A stretch of 64,000 bases of DNA from Acidipila sp. EB88 (lineage in GTDB: Bacteria > Acidobacteriota > Terriglobia > Terriglobales > Acidobacteriaceae). The notes below the pieces were generated by a model, which searched no databases, was not told where the DNA came from, and saw nothing but the letters and a program-made list of their open reading frames with translations. The stretch is from assembly GCF_003858395.1 (NCBI RefSeq), contig NZ_QWEV01000005.1, forward strand, positions 2,542,001 through 2,606,000, in the 5' to 3' direction. A program made the translations under genes and the position numbers. Positions 1-8,530 of the stretch are shown piece after piece (position 1 is the first letter of the stretch; the number at the start of each line of letters is the position of its first letter).

Positions 1-66
1 ATGCGAAAGGTTTGATGACAGGTGCATGGCGTTGCCGCCGTCGTTCCTGGTGGCCAGCCGTTGCTG

Positions 67-1494
67 CTAGCTGGAGCTGTCGCGCCGCTTTGCCGCATCC
101 AGTGGATACTGCGGCTCTGTCATGCGTTCGGGCGCAAGAATCTCGGCGATCTCCTCTTCGCTGAGCAGCTTTCGCTTGCGAGCCAGGGCGATGATCGTTT
201 CACCGGTCGCCACCGACTCCTTCACGATCTCCGCTGCCTTCGCGTAGCCAATATACGGGTTCAATGCAGTGGCTAGCGAGACAGTTTTTTCACTGTATTC
301 CACGCAGCGGGAAACGTTCGCGGTAATGCCTGCCACGCACCGGGTATCGAACTCCCGCAGTGTGTTCGCCAGAATCGTGATGCTCTGCAAAGTGTTCAGC
401 GCCATGGTCGGCATCATCACGTTCAGCTCCAGTTGGCCCGCTTGTACCGCCATGGCCGTGGCCGTGTCGTTGCCCACTACCTGGAAGCCCACCATCGCCA
501 CCAGCTCCGGCAGCACCGGGTTGATCTTGCCCGGCATGATCGACGAACCCGGTTGCAGGCTTGGCAGGTAGATCTCCGCAAACCCGGTGTTCGGCCCCGA
601 GGACAGCAGCCGGATGTCATTCGAGATCCGGATCACCTCAAGCGCAATGCCCCGCAGCGCTGCGCTCACGTCCGCCATGCCCGCATTCGACTGCATCGCC
701 CAGCGCATGTCCGCCGCCGGCTCAAGCGCCTGCCCGCTCAGCCGCGCGAGGTTGGCTACCGCTTTTTCGCGATAGTCCGGGTGCGTGTTGATCCCGGTGC
801 CCACCGCCGAGCCGCCCAGCCCCAGCTCGCGCAGCGACCCCGCCGCGAACCGCAGGAAGCGGCACCCTTTCTCGATGGCCAGTCCATATGCGGCAAACTC
901 CTGCCCCAGGCGGATCGGCACAGCGTCCTGCATATGCGTTCGTCCGGACTTCATCACCCCGTCGAACTCCCGCGCCTTGGCGGCAAAGGTAGCGGCAAAC
1001 GCCTCCAGCACCGGGTACAGCGTTTCCAGCGCCAGCAGCGTCGCCACGCGCATCCCGGTCGGGAACACATCGTTGGTGGACTGGCCATAGTTCACATGGT
1101 CGTTGGGGTGCACCTCGGCGTACTCGCCCAGCGCGCCGCCCAGCAGCTGGTTGGCCCGGTTCGCAACCACCTCATTCGTGTTCATGTGGAAGGAAACACC
1201 GGCGCCCGCCTGGAACACGTCCACCACGAACTCGCTGTTCCACTTGCCTTCGGCGACCTCGGTGGCCGCCGTGATGATGGCGTCCGCCCTTCTTTCGTCG
1301 ATCAGCCCCAGTGACTTGTTCGCCTCGGCCGCGGCGGCTTTGACCAGTCCAAAGGCGCGAATCAGCAAAGGATGCGCCCGCAGCCCGCTGATCGGGAAGT
1401 TCTCCACCGCTCGCGCCGTCTGCGCCCCGTACAGGCTGTGTGCCGGAACCTCCACCAAGCCGAGCGAATCCTTTTCCTGCCGTGTCTCTGCCAC
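67..1494 (-). CDS. aspA: Aspartate ammonia-lyase (aspartase)
   Basis: Converts L-aspartate to fumarate and ammonia in the cytoplasm. The 475-residue protein has the full aspartase/fumarase superfamily layout: the active-site loop signature GSSIMPGKINPV near residues 317-328, the GRTHMQDAVP segment near 185-194 and NYGQSTNDVFPT near 136-147. Length is normal for the family. The reading frame opens with GTG codons at 1500 and 1494; the second lies five bases after an AAGGAG ribosome site, so I start there. The class II fumarases are close relatives, and the QSTND and QDAVP segments favour aspartase but do not prove it. The gene is divergent from the YpdA-like gene at 1662. Confidence 0.82.
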   Translation of the reverse strand: MAETRQEKDSLGLVEVPAHSLYGAQTARAVENFPISGLRAHPLLIRAFGLVKAAAAEANKSLGLIDERRADAIITAATEVAEGKWNSEFVVDVFQAGAGVSFHMNTNEVVANRANQLLGGALGEYAEVHPNDHVNYGQSTNDVFPTGMRVATLLALETLYPVLEAFAATFAAKAREFDGVMKSGRTHMQDAVPIRLGQEFAAYGLAIEKGCRFLRFAAGSLRELGLGGSAVGTGINTHPDYREKAVANLARLSGQALEPAADMRWAMQSNAGMADVSAALRGIALEVIRISNDIRLLSSGPNTGFAEIYLPSLQPGSSIMPGKINPVLPELVAMVGFQVVGNDTATAMAVQAGQLELNVMMPTMALNTLQSITILANTLREFDTRCVAGITANVSRCVEYSEKTVSLATALNPYIGYAKAAEIVKESVATGETIIALARKRKLLSEEEIAEILAPERMTEPQYPLDAAKRRDSSS

Positions 1495-1616
1495 TGCCAC
1501 TCCTTATGTGTCGCTTTGTCCTCACGGATTCTAGCGTCTCGCACCCGCAGCACGAAACCAGCCGCGCCCGGCAAACAGGAGGACCCCAGGCACGGACACC
1601 GGTGAAACAAGAACCC

Positions 1617-1648
1617 GGCACGAAATGCCCGCCAGCCGCGCAGGCGGT
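1617..1648 (+). repeat. Double-hairpin dispersed element, copy 1
   Basis: First stem GGCA/TGCC around a CGAAA loop, followed by the second hairpin arm pair CCGCC/GGCGG around AGCCGCGCA. It lies 13 bases in front of the ATG of the YpdA-like gene, so it would be in or next to that gene's leader. Same element as the copies at 15809, 30920, 31006, 33635, 40496, 58671, 60241, 60358 and 63233. Confidence 0.8.
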
Positions 1649-1661
1649 TTACCCTGTATTT

Positions 1662-2687
1662 ATGAGCATCGAGGCAGGTTCTGAGCATTTAGACGTATTG
1701 GTCATCGGCGCGGGCCCCACCGGCCTCGCCTGCGCGCTCGAGGCCAAGCGCCTCGGTCTGCGGGTCGCTCTGGTCGACAAGGGCTGCCTGTGCAACTCGA
1801 TCTATCACTATCCGGCGCACATGACCTTCTTCACCACGCCCGAGCTGCTCGAGATCGGCGAGGTGCCGTTTCCCTCGCAGAACCAGAAGCCCAACCGCAA
1901 CGAAGCGCTCGAGTACTACCGCAAGGTTGCCGAGCGGTTCGAACTCGACGTGCGCCAGTACCGCACCGTGCAGTCGGTCGAGGGCGAAGACGGCAGCTTC
2001 CGCGTCCACACCACCGACAGCTTCGAGCGCAGGCAGACGATTTACGCCCGCAAGCTCATCGTCGCTACCGGCTACTACGACCTGCCCAACTACCTCAACG
2101 TGCCCGGCGAAGACCTCAGCAAGGTCATGCACTACTACGACGACCCGCACCCCTACTACGGCATGGACGTGCTGGTGGTCGGCGGCAAAAACTCCGCTGC
2201 TATTGCCGCGCTCGACCTGTGGCGTCACGGCGTACGCGTCACCCTCGTGCATCGCGGGCCCGAGATGCACCGGCACGTCAAGTACTGGATCCTGCCGGAC
2301 TTCAACAATCGCGTCAAGAACGGCGAGATCAAGGTCTTTTTCCACTCCGAGATCGCCCACATCGAGCCCGATTCCGTCACGCTGCGCACGCCGGAAGGTG
2401 AGCTCACGATCGAGAACCAGTTCGTGTTTGCGCTCACCGGCTACCACCCCGACTTCCCGTTCCTGCGCGCCCTCGGCGTCGAGATGCACGGCGAAGACCA
2501 GATGCCCGTATGCGATCCCCACACCCGCGAAAGCAATGTTCCCGGGCTGTATCTCGCAGGCGTCATCGTCGCCGGCAACCGCACCAACGAGATCTTCATC
2601 GAGAATGGCCGCTTCCACGGCAAGGAAATCGCCGCCGACCTGTCACGCAAACTGCACGCGCCGGAGCAGGAACTGGCTACGCTGTAA
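1662..2687 (+). CDS. ypdA: YpdA-family FAD/NAD(P)-binding oxidoreductase (putative bacillithiol disulfide reductase)
   Basis: A 341-residue flavoprotein of the thioredoxin-reductase fold. The FAD-binding GAGPTG motif is at residues 16-21 and the NADPH-binding VVGGKNSA motif follows near 175; the stretch GCLCNSIYHYP after the first motif is typical of YpdA. In Firmicutes YpdA reduces oxidised bacillithiol (BSSB) with NADPH; that function here is inferred from the family. The frame is open far upstream, but the ATG at 1662 sits directly before the conserved N-terminus, so longer starts are unlikely. The gene stands alone, divergent from aspA, with a double-hairpin repeat immediately upstream. 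Confidence 0.85.
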   Translation: MSIEAGSEHLDVLVIGAGPTGLACALEAKRLGLRVALVDKGCLCNSIYHYPAHMTFFTTPELLEIGEVPFPSQNQKPNRNEALEYYRKVAERFELDVRQYRTVQSVEGEDGSFRVHTTDSFERRQTIYARKLIVATGYYDLPNYLNVPGEDLSKVMHYYDDPHPYYGMDVLVVGGKNSAAIAALDLWRHGVRVTLVHRGPEMHRHVKYWILPDFNNRVKNGEIKVFFHSEIAHIEPDSVTLRTPEGELTIENQFVFALTGYHPDFPFLRALGVEMHGEDQMPVCDPHTRESNVPGLYLAGVIVAGNRTNEIFIENGRFHGKEIAADLSRKLHAPEQELATL

Positions 2688-2747
2688 GGCTTGGCTGCGC
2701 GCCGCAACGAAGCCACGCTCCCGCGCCCCGGCCGCTTCCTACAAGCA

Positions 2748-2779
2748 CTGTCATCCTGAGCGAAGCGAAGGATCTGCGG
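2748..2779 (+). repeat. Dispersed GTCATCCTGAGCGAAGC motif, copy 1
   Basis: Thirty-two bases beginning CTGTCATCCTGAGCGAAG and ending GATCTGCGG. A second copy at 62000-62031 differs at one position (T to C in GATCTG/GATCCG). The motif contains the direct repeat CGAAG CGAAG and has no obvious coding role. Near-identical motifs are common between genes in many soil-bacterial genomes. Confidence 0.75.
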
Positions 2780-2992
2780 CCGGCTTATTCGGGCCGGCCG
2801 CCCCGCTCAGCACAGCCTTTTCCTCCTGCGCCACCGCCGTCCCCCAGCCTTCACTCAGATCCTGCCACGTGTGATTGCTCTCTTCAATCAGCGCCAGCTT
2901 CCTGGCGCGCGCCCATCCCTTATGACAAGCAGGCGGGGCTGAGCGCTTTGGTGAGCAAGCGGGAACCATCCTCTCAATAAGAGGCACAACAC

Positions 2993-3022
2993 AAAAAAGC
3001 CGGCCCTTGCGGGCCGGCTTTC
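2993..3022 (-). terminator. Rho-independent terminator after the secreted 557-residue protein
   Basis: An 11-bp stem (AAAGCCGGCCC with its complement) around a TTGC loop. Read on the minus strand it ends in six T residues, 24 bases past the stop at 3046. It could also serve the plus-strand ypdA gene weakly. Confidence 0.85.
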
Positions 3023-3045
3023 CAACTGCCACAATGGCCAGCGCA

Positions 3046-4719
3046 TTACTGGTTCTGAAAGAAACCCAGGTCCGAACCCGGCGTGAACGACACCCCCCGC
3101 AGTACCTCGCCGAACTTCGCATCCTTGAAGTCAAAGCCCGGCTCACCGGCAGCCACCGATGCGTCCGTGTTGCCGATCAGGTCATACAGCACCACCAGCT
3201 TGTTAGGATCAGCACCGAGGTCGCCGCCGCCGCTCACCGTCGCGGTAATCGCCCAGATCACGGCCACGCCATCCGGTCCAACCAGGCCCGTGATGTTGCG
3301 CAGCCCATCGGTCGCCGGTGCCCAGGGCAGCCCGGTGGCCGTGTTGTTGCCGGTGGGGTACCCCGCAACCGTGTACGGCGTGCCCAGGCCGAGCCCGTTC
3401 TGCAGCGTGTACACGTGCTGCCACGTGTGGGTGGAGGCGCTCAGCACCCACTTCTGCAGCCCGGCCGTGGTCTGCGCTGCCGCGTGCGTGTACAGGTCCG
3501 ATCCGCCGGTATACGCATCGCCTTCATCCGCTACGTACAGCGTGGTCGCATTGGCAAACCACAGGCTAGCCGGGTAGGAGCCGGTGGAGTTTTTGGCCAG
3601 CGTGGTGGGGAAGCCCGCAAGGATGCACATGTTGCTCGGCAATCCATTGCTCTGAAGCGTCGATGGGTCGTAGCTGAGCGGCGCGGTCGGCAGCTTTGCG
3701 CCGGCTACGGGCAGTCCCGTGCCAGACGGGCACGCGGTGCCAACCGTGTCCACGAAGTACACGGTGTTCACGCCGTTGCTGCCACTGTCCTTGGAGTAAT
3801 ACAGCACATTGTTGAAGATGGTTTCGCCGCGGAAATTATCATCCTTGCCGACCTTGTCAGCCTTCTGGCCAAGCTCGGCCACGGAGAAGCTGGCCACCGG
3901 CGTCGGCAGCCCCGGTGCCTGCGCCGCTTCCGACAGCAGCGACGGCACCACGCTCTGCGCGCCCGCGCCCAGCACGACCCCGTTTGGCTGCGGGTTGGAG
4001 CCGTTGCCGGCATTGCCCGCGGTGTAAAAGAAAGGGTTGCCGTAGCTGTTGTTCAGGATCACCGCGCGCCCGTTGTTGCCGCTGTAGGCATTGGTCTCGG
4101 TGAAGTGGAACTGGTTATCCAGCCCGATCGACGCCACCGCGCGGTACGCGGGTGTCTGCCCATCCGGGTTGGTCGGGTCGGGTGCCATCGGCGTGCTGGA
4201 GTTGGAGACGTCGATGGCATCGATCGGCGCCACGTACCCCATGAAGCTCAAAACATTGCCATCGGTCGAGAGCTGCAGGGCGATCTCGGACTTCGAGCTG
4301 AAGCTGGTCACCATCTGGTCGCCGCCCGCACCGGGGAGCGCACTGCTCGGCACCGGGATCGAGTTGATCGGCTGCCCGAACACCGTCACCTGGTCCAGGT
4401 AAATCTGCGAGGTGATGCCGAACGCCGGGTCATACAGCACGTTGTTGAACACGTACGGGTAGGTTCCGTTCGCAGTCGCGCCGCCCGTGGGGCACGCTCC
4501 TGATGCGGCACTGCAGTTCGGAGGCAGCGCCTGGCCTACCGTGACGTTGCCGGCCTTGTTGTCATACACCGCGCGGCTCACCACCAGGTTGTTGGGGTAC
4601 AGGGGCGCAGCGGCGGGCGTGCTCTGCGCGTATACACAGGGGGCGGCAATGCCGGCGAGCCCGGCTACAGCAAGACCCAGTGCAGCGGGAAGCGAACGAA
4701 GGCGAAAGTATGCGGTCAT
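3046..4719 (-). CDS. Secreted protein of unknown function, 557 residues
   Basis: I do not recognise a named family. The N-terminus has two arginines, a hydrophobic segment and a VYA-Q cleavage site near residue 31, so it should be exported. The mature part is rich in Gly, Asn, Thr and Ser with many short aromatic-ended strands (for example SLWFANATTLYVADEG, GLQKWVLS, VAVIWAITATVSGG), which suggests a beta-propeller, and four scattered cysteines that could form disulfides. Repeated blade-like pieces such as LWFANATTLYVADE resemble lactonase or NHL-type propellers, but no catalytic residues can be assigned. It is monocistronic, with its own terminator, and upstream lies a 144-base gap before the ABC transporter stop codon. 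Confidence 0.75.
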   Translation of the reverse strand: MTAYFRLRSLPAALGLAVAGLAGIAAPCVYAQSTPAAAPLYPNNLVVSRAVYDNKAGNVTVGQALPPNCSAASGACPTGGATANGTYPYVFNNVLYDPAFGITSQIYLDQVTVFGQPINSIPVPSSALPGAGGDQMVTSFSSKSEIALQLSTDGNVLSFMGYVAPIDAIDVSNSSTPMAPDPTNPDGQTPAYRAVASIGLDNQFHFTETNAYSGNNGRAVILNNSYGNPFFYTAGNAGNGSNPQPNGVVLGAGAQSVVPSLLSEAAQAPGLPTPVASFSVAELGQKADKVGKDDNFRGETIFNNVLYYSKDSGSNGVNTVYFVDTVGTACPSGTGLPVAGAKLPTAPLSYDPSTLQSNGLPSNMCILAGFPTTLAKNSTGSYPASLWFANATTLYVADEGDAYTGGSDLYTHAAAQTTAGLQKWVLSASTHTWQHVYTLQNGLGLGTPYTVAGYPTGNNTATGLPWAPATDGLRNITGLVGPDGVAVIWAITATVSGGGDLGADPNKLVVLYDLIGNTDASVAAGEPGFDFKDAKFGEVLRGVSFTPGSDLGFFQNQ

Positions 4720-4863
4720 CAGGGATCAATCTCCAGGGGCCTCTGCCGCCTGGCGACATCCTGCCCTCGGAAGCTGAACCTACCACCGAAGTGTGAGAAG
4801 AGTGTGACGGCAACGCACACACTTGCCGCCCGGCGCTGTAGGCCAATTCGAGAGTTGCTGCCT

Positions 4864-5703
4864 CTACGAGATCACGCGGCGCAGAAAGTTCCGCACCCCG
4901 ATCGTGCCCAGCACCGCCAGCGAGCCCACCAGCCCCGCCAGCACTGCCAGTACCGGCATGTGCGGCATGCCCGGCGTGAGTGCCGTGCGCAGCCCTTCGC
5001 TCATGTACACGATCGGGTTTGCCAGCACCACGATCTGCAACCAGCGCACGTGCGACAACAGCGCCCATGGGTAGTACACGCAGCCCAGGAACGTGATCGG
5101 GATCACCACGATGGAAAACACCAGCCCGATCTGCCGCGGCTGCACGCTCGCGCCGATCGTCAGCCCCAGCGCTCCGGACACAAGACTCGCCAGGATCATG
5201 ACCGCCACAAACACTGGCCAGCTCGATACGTGCAGCAGCACCGGCGTGCTGGGGATGTAGTAGGCCAGCGGCAGCACCAGCAGCGCCGCAAAGATGCACT
5301 GCAGTGCGGAGAAGCAGATCTTTTCAAGCGCCACCGCGTATACCGGCAACGGGCACATCACGCGATCATCAATCTCGCGCGTCACGCCGAACTCGGTCGA
5401 CAGCGGCAGCGCCACTGCGGCAATCCCGGTAAACATGATGGCCACCGCCATCAGCCCCGGCAGCAGCACAGTGGCAAAGCTGCCGCCACCCATCATCATG
5501 CCGTTGCCGCCACCCATCCGCGGAAACAGGTACGTGAACACAAAGAGAAACAGCAGCGGTTGCATAATGACGCGCACGATAAATGGCAGCAGCTCGCGGC
5601 TCAGCACGCGCGTATCGCGCAGCATCAGCGCGCCAAAGGCACGCAGCGGTGTGCCCGTGGGGCGCGGTGAAGAGCGCACAGGCCGGGCGGTGGCGTCAGT
5701 CAC
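4864..5703 (-). CDS. ABC-2 type transporter permease
   Basis: Membrane subunit of an ABC exporter, 279 residues with about six hydrophobic segments after a short Arg/Pro-rich cytoplasmic tail. The segment after the second helix (LPLSTEFGVTREIDDRVMCPLP) matches the conserved region of the DrrB/NodJ-like ABC-2 family. Translation starts at a GTG that overlaps the end of the ATPase gene by eight bases, which points to translational coupling and a fixed subunit ratio. Family members export drugs, polysaccharides or lipids; the substrate here cannot be told from sequence. A Gly/Met-rich loop (GGGNGMMMGGG) between helices 1 and 2 is unusual. Confidence 0.88.
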   Translation of the reverse strand: MTDATARPVRSSPRPTGTPLRAFGALMLRDTRVLSRELLPFIVRVIMQPLLFLFVFTYLFPRMGGGNGMMMGGGSFATVLLPGLMAVAIMFTGIAAVALPLSTEFGVTREIDDRVMCPLPVYAVALEKICFSALQCIFAALLVLPLAYYIPSTPVLLHVSSWPVFVAVMILASLVSGALGLTIGASVQPRQIGLVFSIVVIPITFLGCVYYPWALLSHVRWLQIVVLANPIVYMSEGLRTALTPGMPHMPVLAVLAGLVGSLAVLGTIGVRNFLRRVIS

Positions 5704-6640
5704 GGAGTTCTCTCCCGGTCAGTTGCAGAAACACCGTTTCAAGGCTCGGCTCCTGCACGCGCAGGTCTCGCAGTCCCGCGGCTCGTGCCGCAGCTACGAC
5801 CAGCGGCAGCAAGCCGTCCAGCTGGTCGGCAAACACGCGAATGCCTTCCCCGGTCAACTCCGCCCTGGCCACGCCGCTCAACGCGGCGATCTCGCGCAGC
5901 AGCGCGGGAGCACTTACTTGATCGCGCAGCTTCAACTCCAGCACCGTGTACACGCCATGCTGCTGCTTCAGCGCCGCCGGCGTATCCAGCGCAAGCACCC
6001 GGCCCTGGTCCACCACCGCAACCCGGTCGCACAGGGCATCGGCCTCTTCCATGTAGTGCGTCGTCAGCACCACGGTGATGCCTTCCTTGCGCAGCGAGGT
6101 CACGGCCTCCCACATGGCGATGCGACTCTGTGGGTCCAGCCCCGCGCTCGGCTCATCGAGGAAAAGCACCTCGGGATGGTGTGCAATGGCGCGCGCGATC
6201 TGCACCCTCTGCTGCATGCCGCCCGAAAGCTGCGTCGGGAGAGCCTTGCCCCGTTCCTGCAGATGGAACTGCTGCAGCAGCGCTTCCGATCGTGCCCGCG
6301 CGGCTGCGCCGTTCATGCCGAAGTAGCGGCAGTGAAAGTACACGTTTTCGAAAACAGTCAGCGAACGATCCAGGGTGTTGTACTGCGGCACCACGCCCAT
6401 GTGCACGCGTGCACGCGCCGGCTCCCGCACCACGTCCACGCCTGCAATCCGCACGCTTCCCGACGTGGGCAATGCCCGCGTTGTGCAAATGCTGATAGTA
6501 GTGGTCTTGCCCGCACCATTCGGACCGAGCAGTCCGAAGATCTCGCCTGCCGGCACCTCCAGGTCGATGCCGGCTACTGCCGCTACCGCCCCGGTTTTCG
6601 TCTGGTAAGTCTTATGCAGCGAAGCAACTTCCACGATCAT
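5696..6640 (-). CDS. ABC transporter ATP-binding protein (DrrA/NodI type)
   Basis: Cytoplasmic ATPase partner of the downstream permease. A 314-residue protein with Walker A GPNGAGKT at 39-46, the ABC signature LSGGM at 138-142 and Walker B VLFLDEP at 158-164, followed by a switch histidine (TTHYMEEAD). The C-terminal 90 residues are the accessory domain seen in DrrA-like exporters. I take the ATG at 6640; an in-frame GTG at 6658 would add six residues and lacks a better ribosome site. The pair forms a minimal export operon and no neighbour indicates the cargo. Confidence 0.9.
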   Translation of the reverse strand: MIVEVASLHKTYQTKTGAVAAVAGIDLEVPAGEIFGLLGPNGAGKTTTISICTTRALPTSGSVRIAGVDVVREPARARVHMGVVPQYNTLDRSLTVFENVYFHCRYFGMNGAAARARSEALLQQFHLQERGKALPTQLSGGMQQRVQIARAIAHHPEVLFLDEPSAGLDPQSRIAMWEAVTSLRKEGITVVLTTHYMEEADALCDRVAVVDQGRVLALDTPAALKQQHGVYTVLELKLRDQVSAPALLREIAALSGVARAELTGEGIRVFADQLDGLLPLVVAAARAAGLRDLRVQEPSLETVFLQLTGRELRD

Positions 6641-6679
6641 GGGTGTCGCACTCCGCACAGCGACGGAGCGCTGCAGCTC

Positions 6680-6949
6680 CTAGGCCGCAAGGGACGGGCC
6701 ATCGGAGCGCAGCGAAGCTTCCGCCGCGGCAGCGGACAGGTGCAGGGCACCCGCCTCGATCGCCAGCAACCGCTTGATCTCCTTGCGCGACAGACGGCGC
6801 ATCTCCTGCATGGAATAAAACTGCTTGTGCCCGCAGTCCAGGCAGACCATGTAACTCTGCTGTTGGATCGTGAAGGGCCGGCTCAGCCGGCCATGCTGAC
6901 AGCCAAACACCGACGAAACCGCGCGCATCGCACCCTGGAGAACCTTCAT
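6680..6949 (-). CDS. Small zinc-ribbon-like protein
   Basis: An 89-residue protein with the spacing C-x2-H then C-x2-C (FGCQHGRLSRPF, MVCLDCGHKQFY), which could hold one zinc ion. The remainder is a basic helix (MRRLSRKEIKRLL). The frame is open further upstream to 7051, but the ATG at 6949 has a GAGGG ribosome site four bases away and begins the compact domain. No name can be given; proteins with this layout are recurrent small hypotheticals. It lies 39 bases upstream of the ABC operon on the same strand and may be co-transcribed. Confidence 0.65.
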   Translation of the reverse strand: MKVLQGAMRAVSSVFGCQHGRLSRPFTIQQQSYMVCLDCGHKQFYSMQEMRRLSRKEIKRLLAIEAGALHLSAAAAEASLRSDGPSLAA

Positions 6950-7109
6950 ATGCCCTCTTCTTTGAAATGCGCCTGTCAACGGTGCCGTGCAGAAGCCCGG
7001 AGACGCATGCTGCTCCGGGACGCACCATCGGAAAGGTGAGCGGGCAGACATAGCTGGGATGCTCCGCGTCTCCCCGGGTTGCTTGTGCCGCGGATCGCCA
7101 GCCGGGTCC

Positions 7110-8120
7110 CTAGCGCAGGCGCACCACCAGTTTGCCGAAGTGCGACCCCGCCTCCATCTGCCGAAAGGCCTCGGGTAGCTCTTCCAGCGCGAATTCCTTG
7201 TCGATCACCGGCTTGATCCCGGTCGCGATCAGCGCCCGGTTCAGCGCCTCGAAGTCCGTCCGCGAGCCCACGTAGATCCCCTGCACCCGCAACTGCTTGC
7301 GCAGGATCACGCGCACATCCACCGGCTCCGCACTCTCGGTCAGCACGCCGATCTGCGCCATGGCTCCGCCCACCGCGCACGCCTTGAGCGACTCCAGGAA
7401 CGTTCCCGAGCCACCCACTTCGATCACCAGGTCCACACCGCGGCCGTCCGTCTGCTCCACCGCCCAGTCGGCCCAGCTGCCACCGCTCTTGTAGTTGAAC
7501 CCCGCATCGAGACCAAGCGCCCTGGCCCGCTCGAGCTTTTCGTCGCTTGACGAAGTGCCGAGCACCCGCGCTCCCATCGCCTTCGCCAGCTGCAGCGCCG
7601 CAATCGAGACGCCGCCCGTACCCTGGATCAGCACCGTGCTCCCGGGGGCAATGCCGCCCGCTTTTTGCAGCGCGCTCCACGCCGTGACCCCCGCGCAGGG
7701 AAGCGTCGCCGCTTCGGCAAAACTTAGCCCATCCGGGATAAGCACCACGCCGTCCTGATGGAGCGTCACGTACTGGGCTGCCATGCCATCGATGTCGCCG
7801 CCCAGCGCTCCGCGGTATTTCTCATTGCTGGGCGCGCCATCCTGCCAGTTCTGCATGAAGATGCCCGCCACCCGATCGCCCACCTTGAAGCCCCGCACCG
7901 CGTCGCCCACCGCGTGCACCACCCCGGCGCCGTCAGAAAGAGGAATGCGCGGCAGCTTCAGCTTGGGGTTGTACTTGCCCGTCACCGTCATCAGGTCGCG
8001 ATAGTTCAGCGAAACGGCATGCACCTCCACCACCACCTGGTTGGCGGCTGGTGCAGGTATGGCGCCCTCACCGAGAGCAAGCTGATCGATGCCGAATGCT
8101 GGAATGGTCCAAAGCTTCAT
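7110..8120 (-). CDS. NAD(P)-dependent medium-chain alcohol dehydrogenase / quinone reductase-like
   Basis: A 336-residue medium-chain dehydrogenase/reductase. The N-terminal GroES-like part (SLNYRDLMTVTGKY, PLSDGAGVV, FKVGDRVAG) is followed by a Rossmann fold with the loop IQGTGGVSIAALQLA. The catalytic zinc ligands of true alcohol dehydrogenases are not in place (Asn-Tyr-Arg-Asp where zinc enzymes have Cys), so it belongs to the zinc-free enoyl/quinone-reductase-like branch and probably reduces activated double bonds or quinones with NADPH. The substrate is unknown. Transcribed alone, divergent from the small gene at 8219. Confidence 0.85.
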   Translation of the reverse strand: MKLWTIPAFGIDQLALGEGAIPAPAANQVVVEVHAVSLNYRDLMTVTGKYNPKLKLPRIPLSDGAGVVHAVGDAVRGFKVGDRVAGIFMQNWQDGAPSNEKYRGALGGDIDGMAAQYVTLHQDGVVLIPDGLSFAEAATLPCAGVTAWSALQKAGGIAPGSTVLIQGTGGVSIAALQLAKAMGARVLGTSSSDEKLERARALGLDAGFNYKSGGSWADWAVEQTDGRGVDLVIEVGGSGTFLESLKACAVGGAMAQIGVLTESAEPVDVRVILRKQLRVQGIYVGSRTDFEALNRALIATGIKPVIDKEFALEELPEAFRQMEAGSHFGKLVVRLR

Positions 8121-8218
8121 GGTGTGCGCCTCCGGTGCGCGTCAAGCTGATCAGCACAACAAATTGCAACTACAAGATGCGGGTGGTGCGGAAGGGGATT
8201 CCAGGCATCGAATCCTGC

Positions 8219-8473
8219 ATGGCTAAGGGATGGGAAAGTAAAAGTGTTGAAGAGCAGGTTGCGGATCAGGAAAACGCAGTCGAGGCGCGCAGACTTGCGC
8301 AGTTCACAAGTACCCGGGAGCGCGGCGACCTTCTGCGCAACCGGCAATCACTGGAGCTGCAGAAAGAGCAGATTCTGAACCAGCGCACCAGCAACCCGCA
8401 CCGACGAGCCGCCCTGGTGGCCGCGCTCGCGCATGTGGAAGAGCAGCTCGCCGCGATCGGCCCGATCGTTTAA
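8219..8473 (+). CDS. Small charged coiled-coil protein
   Basis: An 84-residue hypothetical protein, highly charged and almost wholly helical by composition (SVEEQVADQENAVEARRLAQ, LELQKEQILNQR, ALAHVEEQLAAI), consistent with a short coiled coil. No catalytic motif or membrane segment is present. The frame is open upstream, but the ATG at 8219 begins the MAKGWESKSVEEQ segment and longer starts run back into the promoter region of the divergent reductase gene. The ribosome site is weak. It is followed at once by a strong stem-loop. Confidence 0.7.
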   Translation: MAKGWESKSVEEQVADQENAVEARRLAQFTSTRERGDLLRNRQSLELQKEQILNQRTSNPHRRAALVAALAHVEEQLAAIGPIV

Positions 8474-8477
8474 CCCG

Positions 8478-8516
8478 GGCGAGCGGCGATCCGCTCTTCG
8501 CGGAGCGCAGCTCGCC
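8478..8516. terminator. Strong stem-loop between converging genes
   Basis: Outer stem GGCGAGC/GCTCGCC with an inner stem closed by CTTCG, starting five bases past the stop codon of the gene at 8219 and ending 15 bases before the stop of the gene at 8531. It lacks a clear T run, so termination is likely but not certain. Confidence 0.55.
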
Positions 8517-8530
8517 TCGTTCGTTGTTTG

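Larger units (their letters stand above)
2688..3045. other. Intergenic region with repeat and terminator
   Basis: No gene is supported in this 358-base stretch between two converging genes. It holds one copy of a dispersed 32-bp motif (2748-2779) and a strong terminator (2993-3022). Confidence 0.7.

Noticed and set aside
1..66. Start of a gene at the left edge
   Set aside because: Nothing coding was seen; the first supported gene ends at 67 on the minus strand and the frames at the edge lack ribosome sites.
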